Assembly (NCBI GenBank): GCA_028227395.1
Contig: JAOIZZ010000001.1
Location: 62,001-126,000 of the forward strand
Length of the DNA stretch: 64,000 nt
Direction: 5' to 3'
Origin: Woeseiaceae bacterium
Lineage (GTDB): Bacteria; Pseudomonadota; Gammaproteobacteria; Steroidobacterales; Woeseiaceae
How positions within the stretch are numbered: the first letter of the stretch is position 1; every line of letters starts with the position of its first letter. This document shows, one piece after another, positions 7,218 through 17,400 of the stretch. Below the pieces are notes generated by a model that worked only from the letters and a program-made list of their open reading frames with translations, ran no database searches and was not told the origin of the DNA. Made by a program: the position numbers and the translations under genes.

Positions 7218-8687
7218 ATGAGAATAACTAAAGAAGCACTAACTTTTGATGACGTCCTTCTTCGGCCCGCTTATTCCGACGTTCTTCCTAGCGACGTTGA
7301 CTTAATTACTAAACTTACTTCTGAAATTGATCTAAATATTCCGTTGCTATCCGCAGCCATGGATACAGTGACAGAATCTCGTTTAGCGATAGCACTCGCA
7401 CAAGAGGGTGGAATAGGATTTATTCACAAAAATCTATCGATAGAGAATCAAGCTAAAGAAGTTAATCAAGTTAAGAAATTTGAAAGTGGAATCGTTAGAG
7501 ATCCAATCACTGTAAACTCAAATACAACGATTCGTGAGGTTATTGAGCTAACTCGATTAAATGGAATTTCTGGGGTGCCAGTTGTTGATAATGGTCAGAC
7601 AGTCGGTATTGTTACGCATCGTGATTGGCGTTATCAGACAGATATAAATGCGCCTGTTTCATTGGTGATGACACCAAAAGAAAAGCTGGTAACGGTCAAA
7701 GAAGATGCTCCTGAAGAAGAAGTATTATCCTTATTTCATAAGCATCGTATTGAAAAAGTTCTAGTTGTAGGCAAAGATTTTAATTTGTGTGGTTTGATTA
7801 CAGCAAAGGATTTTCAAAAAGCGACCGATTATCCAAATGCTTGTAAAGATCTGGAAGGAGCTTTAAGAGTCGGTGCTGCGGTTGGTACGGGAGCAGACAC
7901 CAACGAACGAGTGAACGAATTAGTTAGTGCAGGAGTGGATGTGATTGTTGTTGATACGTCGCATGGTTTTTCCCAAGGCGTTTTAGATCGAGTGAGTTTG
8001 ATACGGAATCAGTACCCTGATTTACAAATTATAGGTGGTAATATTGTTACCGCTGATGCAGCCCATGCACTTGTAAAGGCTGGAGTAAATGGCGTTAAGG
8101 TAGGTATTGGTCCAGGGTCAATTTGCACCACCAGAGTGATCGCTGGTGTGGGAATGCCACAAGTAAGTGCCGTAGCTGATATTGCTGAAGGACTTAAGAA
8201 ATCTGGTATACCCGTTATCGCTGATGGAGGTATACGTTATTCTGGCGATATAGCTAAAGCGATTGCAGCTGGCGCTCATACGGTAATGCTGGGGAGTTTA
8301 TTTGCCGGTACTGAAGAATCTCCGGGTGAGGTCGAATTATTTCAAGGTCGATCCTATAAATCATATCGAGGTATGGGTTCAGTTGGCGCGATGAGTCAAT
8401 CACATGGCTCTTCAGACCGTTATTTTCAGGACGCTGCTAATGGTCATGATCAATTGGTTCCCGAGGGTATTGAGGGACGTGTTGCTTACAAAGGCTCTGT
8501 ATTAGCGATTATTCATCAAATGATGGGTGGCCTCAGAGCTGCAATGGGTTATACGGGCAGTCATAATATTGATGAAATGAGAACTAAGCCAGAATTTGTG
8601 AAAATTACGGCTGCGGGAATGCGTGAGAGCCATGTTCATGATGTAGCAATCACTAAAGAAGCACCGAATTATCGAAGCACGTCATAA
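7218..8687 (+). CDS. guaB: IMP dehydrogenase
   Basis: GuaB oxidises IMP to XMP with NAD+, the committed step of guanine nucleotide synthesis. The catalytic barrel is split by a pair of CBS domains at about residues 90-205 ([17 protein letters not shown] onward), which bind nucleotides and regulate activity. The catalytic Cys is in GPGSICTTR, and the [15 protein letters not shown] and [15 protein letters not shown] segments are all present. Length (489) is normal. guaA follows after 30 bases, so the two form the usual guaBA operon under the promoter at 7150. Confidence 0.97.
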   Translation: MRITKEALTFDDVLLRPAYSDVLPSDVDLITKLTSEIDLNIPLLSAAMDTVTESRLAIALAQEGGIGFIHKNLSIENQAKEVNQVKKFESGIVRDPITVNSNTTIREVIELTRLNGISGVPVVDNGQTVGIVTHRDWRYQTDINAPVSLVMTPKEKLVTVKEDAPEEEVLSLFHKHRIEKVLVVGKDFNLCGLITAKDFQKATDYPNACKDLEGALRVGAAVGTGADTNERVNELVSAGVDVIVVDTSHGFSQGVLDRVSLIRNQYPDLQIIGGNIVTADAAHALVKAGVNGVKVGIGPGSICTTRVIAGVGMPQVSAVADIAEGLKKSGIPVIADGGIRYSGDIAKAIAAGAHTVMLGSLFAGTEESPGEVELFQGRSYKSYRGMGSVGAMSQSHGSSDRYFQDAANGHDQLVPEGIEGRVAYKGSVLAIIHQMMGGLRAAMGYTGSHNIDEMRTKPEFVKITAAGMRESHVHDVAITKEAPNYRSTS

Positions 8688-8717
8688 AATTAATCAATAA
8701 ATAATTTCCGGATATTT

Positions 8718-10274
8718 ATGGATATACATGTAAATCAAATATTAATTATTGATTTTGGTAGTCAGTACACACAATTGATTGCCAGAAGAGTTCGAGAAAG
8801 CGGCGTTTATTGTGAGATACATCCATGGGATGTCAGTGAAGAAGTGGTTCGAGAATTTAATCCTGCTGGCATTATTCTCTCTGGCGGTCCTGAATCGGTT
8901 AATTTAATAAATCCACCCAAGGCACCTGAAATAGTATTCCAGCTATCAATTCCATTATTGGGGATATGTTATGGCATGCAAACTATGGCGGCACAGTTAG
9001 GTGGAAATGTAGAGGCCTCTGATGAACGTGAATTTGGTTATGCAGAAATTACTACTACTAATTCTGTATTATTGAGAGATTTTAGTGATGGTGATGATGG
9101 CGTGCTCAAAGTTTGGATGAGTCACGGAGATAGAATAGAATCTATTCCGTCTGGTTTTAAGGCCGTGGCAAGCAGTCAGAACTCGCCTTATGCTGCCATG
9201 GAAGATACAACACGCCAGTATTTTGGATTGCAATTTCATCCTGAAGTAACTCATACCCTTCAAGGTAAAAAAATAATTGATCGCTTTGTACATGATATAT
9301 GCGGCTGCTTGCATGAATGGACACCAGCCAATATAGCAACGGAGGCGGTAAAAAAAGTACAAGACGAGGTTGGTAAAGGGAAAGTTTTACTAGGACTTTC
9401 TGGGGGGGTTGATTCATCAGTTGTTGCCGCTATTTTGCATAAAGCAATTGGCGATCAATTGGTATGCGTATTCGTTGATCATGGCTTGTTACGTCATCAA
9501 GAGGGTGATCAGGTTATGCGAATCTTTGCCGAAAATCTTGGTGTAAAGGTAATTCGAGTGAATGTTGCAGACCGTTTTTTTGCCGCCCTCAAAGGGGTGT
9601 CTGACCCAGAGGAAAAAAGAAAAGTAATAGGACGATTATTTATTGAGGTGTTTGATGAAGAAGCGGATAAACTTGATGGTGTTGACTGGCTGGCACAAGG
9701 TACTATTTATCCGGATGTTATAGAATCAGCAGGATCATCTACAGGCAAAGCTCATGTGATTAAATCACACCATAATGTAGGTGGGCTTCCTGCAAATATG
9801 CGAATGAAGCTCATAGAACCATTAAGAGAATTATTTAAAGATGAAGTACGAAAGATTGGAATAGAACTCGGTCTTCCCGAATTGATGGTATATCGGCATC
9901 CATTTCCAGGTCCCGGTTTAGGGGTGAGGATCTTGGGCGAGGTTAAACCTGAGTTTGCTCAATTACTTCAATTAGCCGATGATATATTCATAAAAGAACT
10001 TGTTAATTATGATCTTTATAACAAAACAAGCCAAGCATTTGCTGTGTTTTTACCTATCAAATCTGTTGGTGTCATGGGCGATGGCCGACGATATGATTAT
10101 GTCATTGCTTTAAGAGCAGTCGAAACGGTCGATTTTATGACGGCTCGTTGGGCACGATTGCCATATGAATTTCTTGAAATGGTTTCCTTAAGGATTATTA
10201 ATGAGATTGAAGGTATTTCAAGAGTAACCTATGATATTTCAGGTAAACCACCCGCTACTATTGAGTGGGAATGA
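8718..10274 (+). CDS. guaA: GMP synthase (glutamine-hydrolysing)
   Basis: GuaA converts XMP to GMP with ATP and glutamine. The N-terminal class I amidotransferase domain has the catalytic Cys in LGICYGMQ and the His-Glu pair in [10 protein letters not shown]. The ATP-pyrophosphatase domain has the P-loop GLSGGVDSS. The C-terminal dimerisation domain ends normally with PPATIEWE. Length (518) is normal. It is the second gene of the guaBA operon. Confidence 0.97.
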   Translation: MDIHVNQILIIDFGSQYTQLIARRVRESGVYCEIHPWDVSEEVVREFNPAGIILSGGPESVNLINPPKAPEIVFQLSIPLLGICYGMQTMAAQLGGNVEASDEREFGYAEITTTNSVLLRDFSDGDDGVLKVWMSHGDRIESIPSGFKAVASSQNSPYAAMEDTTRQYFGLQFHPEVTHTLQGKKIIDRFVHDICGCLHEWTPANIATEAVKKVQDEVGKGKVLLGLSGGVDSSVVAAILHKAIGDQLVCVFVDHGLLRHQEGDQVMRIFAENLGVKVIRVNVADRFFAALKGVSDPEEKRKVIGRLFIEVFDEEADKLDGVDWLAQGTIYPDVIESAGSSTGKAHVIKSHHNVGGLPANMRMKLIEPLRELFKDEVRKIGIELGLPELMVYRHPFPGPGLGVRILGEVKPEFAQLLQLADDIFIKELVNYDLYNKTSQAFAVFLPIKSVGVMGDGRRYDYVIALRAVETVDFMTARWARLPYEFLEMVSLRIINEIEGISRVTYDISGKPPATIEWE

Positions 10275-10329
10275 AATTCATTCTAAATATACTACGTTGT
10301 TCGGATGATTAAGAGGGTGGTGAAAAGAA

Positions 10330-10578
10330 GTGGTAGAGAGTCCTAAACGGTTTGATGACACCTGCGAGATCATCGGTGTAAAGAACGAGATCGCCGTTAC
10401 CGGAGAGATTCTCCAGTTTCGCGAACACGACATCATTATTGCGACGATCCATCGTTCGGCTAAGGTCACGTTACATTGGCAGGAAAATGTTGATCAGTAT
10501 GTAGGTTCAATGGGTGGAGTCGAGTTCAGGTCAGAAGGCCCGAAGTCTCATTCTTATCGAACTACTAGGCACCGATGA
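10330..10578 (+). CDS. Small conserved-looking protein, unknown
   Basis: The 82-residue frame starts at a GTG behind a GAAAAGAAG ribosome-binding site and lies 55 bases after guaA. The sequence alternates hydrophobic and polar residues (AVTGEILQFREHDIIIATI) like a small beta-barrel and ends with many Arg, Ser and His. Its base composition is richer in GC than the neighbours. The antisense frame of similar size (10278-10469) looks less like protein. I do not recognise a family; a small RNA- or nucleotide-binding fold is possible but is a guess. Confidence 0.55.
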   Translation: MVESPKRFDDTCEIIGVKNEIAVTGEILQFREHDIIIATIHRSAKVTLHWQENVDQYVGSMGGVEFRSEGPKSHSYRTTRHR

Positions 10579-10729
10579 TGATGTGTCACACACCAGAACA
10601 CAAACGATAGATTAAATAAAAAAATAATGATACTTTTTTAGTTACAAGTTTTCCTTGGTGTAGTTTCTTGGTTAATTCAGAGTTTCTGAAAAACTCATGA
10701 GTGAAATAACTGATAATTTTTGACCTTTT

Positions 10730-10738
10730 TGGTATAAT
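10730..10738 (+). promoter_or_regulatory. Extended -10 promoter candidate for acnB
   Basis: TGGTATAAT gives a perfect TATAAT at 10733-10738 with the upstream TGn of an extended -10 element. A TTGACC lies only 7 bases upstream, too close to act as a normal -35. The site is 91 bases before the acnB ATG, in a 250-base non-coding stretch after the small gene. Confidence 0.45.
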
Positions 10739-10828
10739 TAATTAATAGATTAAGTTTCTATTACGTTGTCAAAACGTTAAGAGAATCAGTTATAAAGTGT
10801 AATCTAGAGTCAATTTACCGAGACCATT

Positions 10829-13621
10829 ATGAGCCTTTATTCAGAATACTTAGATGAGATTGCAAAGCGAAATAAGCTAGGGTTAGGCCCTCTGCCGATT
10901 GAGAATGCTGAGCTTACCTCTGAAATTATAGGACAAATAAAAGATTCTCATTGCAAGCACCGAGAAGAGTCTCTTAAGTTTTTTATCTATAACACTTTAC
11001 CTGGAACGACTGCTGCTGCAGGAGTGAAATCTCAGTTTTTAAAAGAAATAATTATTGGCAGTAGTGTTATTAAAGATATATCTATAACTTTCGCTTTTGA
11101 ACTTTTGTCTCACATGAAAGGTGGACCCTCTATTGAAGTCCTCCTTGATTTGGCTTTGGGTGATGATCCTTCTATCGCTTCGAATGCGGCTGAAGTTCTT
11201 AAAACGCAGGTATTTCTCTATGAGGCTGATACAGAAAAACTTGAGAAGGCTTATACAGCTGGAAATTTGATCGCTCTGGATATTCTTACAAGTTATTCTA
11301 AAGCTGAATTCTTTACTAAACTTCCCGATATAGAAACAGAGATTAAAATCGTAACGTATATTGCGGCTGAGGGAGATATTTCGACTGATTTACTGTCCCC
11401 TGGAAAGCAAGCTTATTCTCGTGCAGATAGAGAGTTGCACGGTAAGTGTATGATCTCTGAAGCTGCTCAAGTTGAGATTCAAGAACTACAAAAACAACAT
11501 CCCGATAAGAGGATAATGTTAATTGCTGAAAAAGGCACTATGGGTGTTGGATCCTCTAGGATGTCAGGAGTTAATAATGTTGCTTTGTGGACTGGCAAAC
11601 CAGCTAGTCCATATATACCTTTTGTAAATATCGCCCCAATTGTAGCTGGGACGAATGGAATTTCACCGATTTTTTTGACGACTGTTGATGTAACGGGCGG
11701 CATTGGTATCGATTTGAAGAATTGGACTAAAAAATCTGATGCTAATGGAAAATATATTTTAAACGATGACGGTAATCCAATCTTGGAACAAGTTTACTCT
11801 GTTGATACTGGCTCTTCATTGATTATTAATACAAAAGATAAAAAACTATACGGACATGATGGCTGCAAAGAGCTGGTAGATCTCAGTGCATCTTTTACTC
11901 CACAGAAGATCGAATTCATCAAAGCTGGCGGCTCTTATGCAATCGTTTTTGGAAAAAAACTTCAGAGCTTTGCCTGCAAGACTCTGGGGGTTGAGTTGAA
12001 ATCTGCCTATGCGCCATCCAAAGTTATCTCTCATGAAGGCCAAGGCCTAACGGCTGTAGAAAAAATCTTCAATAAAAACGTAGTTGGCGTAGCTTCGGGC
12101 ACTGTATTATTCTCTGGCTCAGATGCACGCGTGAAAGTGAATATCATTGGATCGCAGGATACGACGGGGTTGATGACGTCTCAAGAGCTTGAGTCAATGG
12201 CTGCCAAAGTTATTTCTCCAACTGTTGAAGGCGCTTATCAATCTGGCTGTCATACTGCTTCAGTTTGGGATGGTAAAGCACAAGCCAATACCCCAAAACT
12301 TATGAGGTTTATGCACAAGTTTGGTCTCATTACAGCGAGAGATCCAAAGGGTATTTACCACTCTATGACGGATGTTATTCATAAGGTTTTGAATGACATT
12401 ACAGTTGATGATTGGGCAATTATTATTGGGGGTGATTCTCATACACGAATGTCTAAAGGCGTAGCGTTTGGTGCTGATTCAGGAACTGTCGCTCTTGCTT
12501 TAGCGACAGGTGAAGCAACGATGACTATTCCTGATTCAGTTAAAGTAACTTTTAGAGGTAGTATGAAGGAGCATATGGATTTTCGTGACGTTGTGCATGC
12601 AACTCAGTCACAGATGTTGAGTCAATTTGGTGATAATGTCTTTCAGGGTCGAATAATTGAGGTTCATATCGGAACTTTATTAGCCGACCAAGCTTTCACC
12701 TTTACTGATTGGAGTGCCGAAATGAAGGCAAAGGCATCGATTTGCATCTCGGAAGACGATACCCTCATTGAGTCCCTTGGGATTGCCAAAGATCGTATTC
12801 AAGTTATGATAGATAAAGGTATGGAGAATGAAAGCCGGATGCTCCATGGTTTGATTGATATAGCTGACAAAAGAATTACAGAGATTAAATCGGGAGAAAA
12901 ACCAGCATTGACTCCTGATAAAAATGCTAAATATTTTGCAGAAGTTGTTATAGATTTGGATCAGATTGATGAACCTATGATTGCAGATCCAGATGTCAAT
13001 AATGTGGAAATATCTAAGAGATATACACATGACACAATAAGACCAATTTCATACTATGGAGCTGAGAAAAAAGTAGATTTAGGGTTTGTTGGTTCGTGCA
13101 TGGTTCATAAAGGTGATATGAAGATCGTTGCCCAAATACTTAAAAATCTGGAAAAAGATAAGGGAGAGGTTAAGTTTGAAGCTCCCTTAGTTGTTGCTGC
13201 TCCAACTTATAATATTATTGATGAATTAAAGGCGGAGGGTGATTGGGCTGTCTTACAAAAATACTCTGGATTTGAATTCGATGATAGTTCTCCAAAGATA
13301 TCTGCCCGAATTGAATACGAAAATATCTTGTATCTTGAGAGGCCCGGCTGCAACTTATGTATGGGGAATCAGGAAAAAGCGGTCAAAGGCGATACAGTTT
13401 TAGCTACTTCGACACGCCTTTTTCAAGGACGTGTTGTGGAAGATACTGAAGAGAAAAGAGGAGAATCTCTTTTAGCATCAACTCCGGTTGTTGTGCTTTC
13501 GGCGATCCTTGGTAGGACTCCAACTATCGATGAGTATAAAGCTGCCGTAAAGGGCATCAATTTGACTAAATTTTCTCCACCTAAAGAGAGGCTTGGTTCT
13601 TTGGCATCAGTTCATTTTTAG
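10829..13621 (+). CDS. acnB: Aconitate hydratase B, long Bacteroidetes-like form
   Basis: AcnB interconverts citrate and isocitrate in the TCA cycle through a 4Fe-4S cluster. Visible marks are the N-terminal HEAT-like region (FELLSHMKGGPSIEVLL), the swivel region with DLLSPGKQAYSRADRELHG, the GGDSHTRMSKGVAFGADSG active-site segment, and the cluster ligands in GSCMVHKGD (about Cys757) and CNLCMGNQ (about Cys841 and Cys844). At 930 residues it is longer than the roughly 865 of the enterobacterial form. Its N-terminus (LPGTTAAAGVKSQFLKEII) resembles what I remember of Bacteroidetes enzymes. Horizontal transfer is a plausible reading. Confidence 0.95.
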   Translation: MSLYSEYLDEIAKRNKLGLGPLPIENAELTSEIIGQIKDSHCKHREESLKFFIYNTLPGTTAAAGVKSQFLKEIIIGSSVIKDISITFAFELLSHMKGGPSIEVLLDLALGDDPSIASNAAEVLKTQVFLYEADTEKLEKAYTAGNLIALDILTSYSKAEFFTKLPDIETEIKIVTYIAAEGDISTDLLSPGKQAYSRADRELHGKCMISEAAQVEIQELQKQHPDKRIMLIAEKGTMGVGSSRMSGVNNVALWTGKPASPYIPFVNIAPIVAGTNGISPIFLTTVDVTGGIGIDLKNWTKKSDANGKYILNDDGNPILEQVYSVDTGSSLIINTKDKKLYGHDGCKELVDLSASFTPQKIEFIKAGGSYAIVFGKKLQSFACKTLGVELKSAYAPSKVISHEGQGLTAVEKIFNKNVVGVASGTVLFSGSDARVKVNIIGSQDTTGLMTSQELESMAAKVISPTVEGAYQSGCHTASVWDGKAQANTPKLMRFMHKFGLITARDPKGIYHSMTDVIHKVLNDITVDDWAIIIGGDSHTRMSKGVAFGADSGTVALALATGEATMTIPDSVKVTFRGSMKEHMDFRDVVHATQSQMLSQFGDNVFQGRIIEVHIGTLLADQAFTFTDWSAEMKAKASICISEDDTLIESLGIAKDRIQVMIDKGMENESRMLHGLIDIADKRITEIKSGEKPALTPDKNAKYFAEVVIDLDQIDEPMIADPDVNNVEISKRYTHDTIRPISYYGAEKKVDLGFVGSCMVHKGDMKIVAQILKNLEKDKGEVKFEAPLVVAAPTYNIIDELKAEGDWAVLQKYSGFEFDDSSPKISARIEYENILYLERPGCNLCMGNQEKAVKGDTVLATSTRLFQGRVVEDTEEKRGESLLASTPVVVLSAILGRTPTIDEYKAAVKGINLTKFSPPKERLGSLASVHF

Positions 13622-13768
13622 CCTCATTTAAGTCGACGATCTTTTAGCAAGCGTTTTGTAGTAAATCCAATAAACCCTTTAAAGATTATTAAAGTTAAGG
13701 CATCTCATTGTTTCGATGTATTCTTATGTAAAATTTTTCTTATTTATTTAAGTGAATGTCCTATAAGA

Positions 13769-13799
13769 AAATATTAATAAATTTTATTTATTAATATTT
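13769..13799. terminator. Perfect 14-bp AT inverted repeat between convergent genes
   Basis: The arms 13769-13782 and 13786-13799 are exact reverse complements around a 3-base TTT loop. The stem is made of A and T only. It lies between acnB and the converging phosphoethanolamine-transferase-like gene, so it could end transcription from both sides. The lack of GC pairs makes it weak as an intrinsic terminator. Confidence 0.4.
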
Positions 13800-13817
13800 A
13801 TCATGAGTATTAATTAA

Positions 13818-16244
13818 CTAGTTATAGTTTGGATCTTTGTTCTTTGGAATTATTAAATGAAAATTTTCTAATGAAAGGTTTTTTATCTGGTCAATCTCTA
13901 TTCCCCAGATATTCCATTTCAATTTCTTTGCTGTATCTAATTTTAGTATTGTCTTATAAGACTTATAATCAAAAGATATATCTGTAAAATAATTACTATT
14001 TAAGATCCATGAGATTCTTTCGTTTAATATGCGACATTTTTTAGATTTATTTATTTCTTTTCCTTGATTAACTTCATCTGCGCATTCTCTATCTATGTCT
14101 GGCATGTAGTAAGATGTTGAAAAACCGAGTTTTTTTATTGATTGTATGCAGTTTTCAGGTTTATTTTCTAGATCAAATAATGAGGTTGGAAATTCTATAA
14201 GAATATTTATATTTGTATTTTCTATTGTCGATATTTCTTTTCTTAAACTATTGCAATTTTTTATATCTTGTATATTTTTACCATCTATCCATAAAGAAAC
14301 TTTTCTTTGATTTACTAAATCTAGCATTTTGTCGAGCTTAAATTCCGTATTCTTAGCTGGTGGATGATATATATCTATATCGTTATTATTTACCACGACA
14401 TCAAATTCCAAGCAATTCGTAACAGATAGCCCTCTAATGGCTTTAGCGATTGAATTAGACCTGTGGTAACAAATTTTTGATTGAGTTTTTTGATCAAGAT
14501 GTCTTAATAAGTTGTAATGATCTGTGGCACTATCGGTACTATCAATCAGATTCATTTCTATATTTTTTTCAATTTTAGTTCTAACTATAGATTTACTATT
14601 TAATGTCTCAGAAAGATTTTTTATTTGATCGGTTTTAACTAATGATCTATTGGGTATTATTTCTCTAATAACTATAAATCTTTCCTGGCACCCTTCAGCA
14701 CCTACCGAACAACTTACAAGACTCTTGGATCTTCTTTCATCAAATATTTTAACACCCATTACTTCTGAAATTAAATCGGGTATTTGTGCCAATGTTGCAA
14801 ATTTATTACTACCTAGCCGTTCTTTGATTTTTTTAAATTCTTTTAAATCTTTTTTGATAGCTTGATCATTAAAGTAGACAAATAGTGGAACTTGACTCAT
14901 TTCTGTAACAAATTTAGATGAGTCATGTCCTCTTCTGGTATATACCGATTCGCCATGATCAGGAAAATATATAAATACCATTGGCCTATCGACTTCTTTT
15001 ATAAAATTAAGAGCTGTAACTATATTAGAGTCAATATAAGAAATTGCACTGTCATATGACTCAATCAAATTTATATCTTTAAATGGAATATTACCCATTA
15101 TAGCTTTGGCAGAAATACCTGTTAAAAAATTATCAACTTTGTTATGAAACTTGTCTGGGATAAATTCTTTATAGTCGCCATGACCAGCATATGAATGAAA
15201 AATGAATAGTTCTTTTTTATCTTCGATTGAAGGTGATGTTATTTTAAGTGCCTCTTTTAAGACTTCATGATCAAATCTTTTTAATTCTTTGTAAGGATCA
15301 ATGCTGCCCCACTTTATTACTGGTACTTTTAAAGTTTCTGCATCTCGAAAAACTAACGATAGAAAATCTTCGTGAACATGGTTTGCAATGATATGTGTAT
15401 TTATATCAACTTTATTAAGTAGAGGTATTATAGGGTATGAGGTACGTTGAAAAATTGACGTAATATTATTTTCTTTTGGGCTCTCTGTTTGAATACTAAA
15501 TGCATCAAGTAACGAAGGTATAGTGTGTGTGTGGGTTGACCAGACATTTGGAACCTTAATAAAGTTGGCGTTGTTATTTTTTATGAATGCTTTTAATTGT
15601 GGGTTTGTATTTCTGGGGTAACCATAAACTTGCATATGCATTGAGCTAGTACTTTCTCCAATATACAAAAAGATTGGCATACCAGAATCATCACTTCTAA
15701 CTGATAAGAATTCGTTATCTTTATTAAATGCTTCAGTAGTTACATTTAATTGATCTATTGATATTTCAAGTGTTACTCTTTTCTCTAATATAACTATCAA
15801 AGGCAGGCCTAAGATAAAAAAAACAATGGTCAATTTTGTAACTAAATTATAAAGATTAAAATGCTTTGTATTAATTACAAAAATATGGAGTAGCGTCCAA
15901 AAAATACCATAGATTAGAGATAACGCAGACCATAAAATAATATAATTTAAATCAGGTAAAGTTGACATTATATTGGTATAAAGCCAGTATATACCCTCTC
16001 TTGAATCAATAACTCTCAATTCTATAATTGAATCAATACTGGCATTTTGAATGCTTTCAATAAGGGGGTGCCCGATAAAAACCCAAGAAAATAACCCCAA
16101 AAAAGCGAAAATAAAAGCCCAAGTTCTCTTCTTAATGACTAATATTATCGCTAGATGTATAAAACCAATAACAGGAAGCCAAAAATTTATAGAAAGATAG
16201 ATCTTTTCTAAAAGAAAAACTAAAAAATCAAATGATAAATCCAT
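13818..16244 (-). CDS. Membrane phosphoethanolamine transferase-like protein with extra C-terminal PLC-like domain
   Basis: The 808-residue product has four or five N-terminal transmembrane segments (residues about 5-60 and 100-155) and then a sulfatase-fold periplasmic domain. The YIGESTSS segment (Thr199 as probable nucleophile), MQVYGYPRNTNP, and FPDHGESVYTRRGHDSS (Asp429, His430, His440) match enzymes such as CptA and OpgE, which move phosphoethanolamine onto lipopolysaccharide core or glucans. About 270 residues beyond the sulfatase domain form a second domain. There, HRSNSIAKA (594-602), LEFDVVV (612-618) and IYHPPAKN (625-632) resemble the H-N, E-x-D and HPP marks of menorin/FAM151 (DUF2181) or glycerophosphodiesterase-type barrels. 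The gene is alone and AT-rich. Confidence 0.8.
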   Translation of the reverse strand: MDLSFDFLVFLLEKIYLSINFWLPVIGFIHLAIILVIKKRTWAFIFAFLGLFSWVFIGHPLIESIQNASIDSIIELRVIDSREGIYWLYTNIMSTLPDLNYIILWSALSLIYGIFWTLLHIFVINTKHFNLYNLVTKLTIVFFILGLPLIVILEKRVTLEISIDQLNVTTEAFNKDNEFLSVRSDDSGMPIFLYIGESTSSMHMQVYGYPRNTNPQLKAFIKNNNANFIKVPNVWSTHTHTIPSLLDAFSIQTESPKENNITSIFQRTSYPIIPLLNKVDINTHIIANHVHEDFLSLVFRDAETLKVPVIKWGSIDPYKELKRFDHEVLKEALKITSPSIEDKKELFIFHSYAGHGDYKEFIPDKFHNKVDNFLTGISAKAIMGNIPFKDINLIESYDSAISYIDSNIVTALNFIKEVDRPMVFIYFPDHGESVYTRRGHDSSKFVTEMSQVPLFVYFNDQAIKKDLKEFKKIKERLGSNKFATLAQIPDLISEVMGVKIFDERRSKSLVSCSVGAEGCQERFIVIREIIPNRSLVKTDQIKNLSETLNSKSIVRTKIEKNIEMNLIDSTDSATDHYNLLRHLDQKTQSKICYHRSNSIAKAIRGLSVTNCLEFDVVVNNNDIDIYHPPAKNTEFKLDKMLDLVNQRKVSLWIDGKNIQDIKNCNSLRKEISTIENTNINILIEFPTSLFDLENKPENCIQSIKKLGFSTSYYMPDIDRECADEVNQGKEINKSKKCRILNERISWILNSNYFTDISFDYKSYKTILKLDTAKKLKWNIWGIEIDQIKNLSLENFHLIIPKNKDPNYN

Positions 16245-16510
16245 TATTTAACTTTAACATATTAATTATTACGAAAAATAGTAAGCTAGGCGTAAGGTTA
16301 AAGATTGTTATATTTACTCAAAGAGTGAATGAGTATATAGCAATAAAAAAAGATTTTTATCATCAAAAGGAAATATAGATGTCTCTCAGCTTATTTAAAG
16401 GGAGGGGCTCTGAAGCAAGTTTTGGTAGATAGGTTTATTGTTTTGGAATAGGAAATAATTCTAAAGGTATTTTTTTTTAAAAAGATTAGTGTAAAAAAAT
16501 GGAGAATAAA

Positions 16511-17386
16511 ATGAAACACTTAATAAATTTAGCTATTGCAGCAGGAGTTTTTATCTTTACTAAAACTTATGCAGAGTTGATCTCTTTTAATAGCATTCAG
16601 ATCTCTGAAACAAACCTACTAGAGCAAACGTTAGTTATTGCTTTTGTAATTCAATGGATTGCATTTATCCCAGCTTATTTGCTACAAACTGAAAAATTTT
16701 ATGATTTAACTGGTAGCTTGACTTATTTAAGTATTTTTATTTATTGTTTGATAGCAACTGAGAGTATCGAAAATTTAAATTTAAGTAACTTACTGGTCGC
16801 AGGAGCCATAATGTTATGGGCTGTAAGACTGGGGTCATTTTTATTTATGAGGATATCAAAGGATGGAAAAGACGAAAGATTTAATTCTATTAAAACATCT
16901 TTTTCTCGATTTTTTATGACGTGGACATTGCAAGGTATGTGGGTATTTATATGTTCCTCAGCTGCTTTGGTAGCAATTACTAGCCCAACCGGTGTAATGA
17001 TAAATAATTTATTTATCGTAGGATTTGTATTGTTTATTTTTGGATTTGTTATTGAGGTAATTGCAGATAACCAAAAGAATAAATTCCGATCTAAAGAAGA
17101 AAATAAAGGTTCGTTTATTAATGAAGGTTTGTGGGCCAGATCCAGGCATCCAAATTATTTTGGTGAAATTACTCTTTGGGCAGGTATAGCAATAATGGCT
17201 ATACCTACTTTCGTTGGAATGAATTTTTTAGCATTATTCTCACCCATTTTTACTTATTTATTGCTTAATCACGTCAGTGGGATAAGATTATTAGAGTTAA
17301 GAGGGCATGAAAAATGGGGGCATTTGGAAAATTATAATAGTTACAAAAAGAATACTCCTAAATTAATACCTAGAATTCTATCTTAA
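16511..17386 (+). CDS. DUF1295 membrane protein (steroid 5-alpha-reductase-like fold)
   Basis: The product of about 291 residues belongs to the DUF1295 family, integral membrane proteins related to steroid 5-alpha-reductases and isoprenylcysteine methyltransferases. About seven hydrophobic segments are visible. The family's active region is GLWARSRHPNYFGEITLWAG, and the tail is typical (HEKWGHLENYNSYKKNTP). The substrate is not known, but it is likely a lipid. I chose the ATG at 16511 because GGAG lies six bases before it; an ATG at 16499 has no such site. It leads a three-gene set with the next dehydrogenase and a DoxX-like protein. Confidence 0.85.
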   Translation: MKHLINLAIAAGVFIFTKTYAELISFNSIQISETNLLEQTLVIAFVIQWIAFIPAYLLQTEKFYDLTGSLTYLSIFIYCLIATESIENLNLSNLLVAGAIMLWAVRLGSFLFMRISKDGKDERFNSIKTSFSRFFMTWTLQGMWVFICSSAALVAITSPTGVMINNLFIVGFVLFIFGFVIEVIADNQKNKFRSKEENKGSFINEGLWARSRHPNYFGEITLWAGIAIMAIPTFVGMNFLALFSPIFTYLLLNHVSGIRLLELRGHEKWGHLENYNSYKKNTPKLIPRILS

Positions 17387-17400
17387 AGAGAAAATTAAGC

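Noticed and set aside
16379-16432. 17-codon open frame behind an AAAAGG site, upstream of the DUF1295 gene
   Set aside because: Too short and without features of a leader peptide; probably chance.
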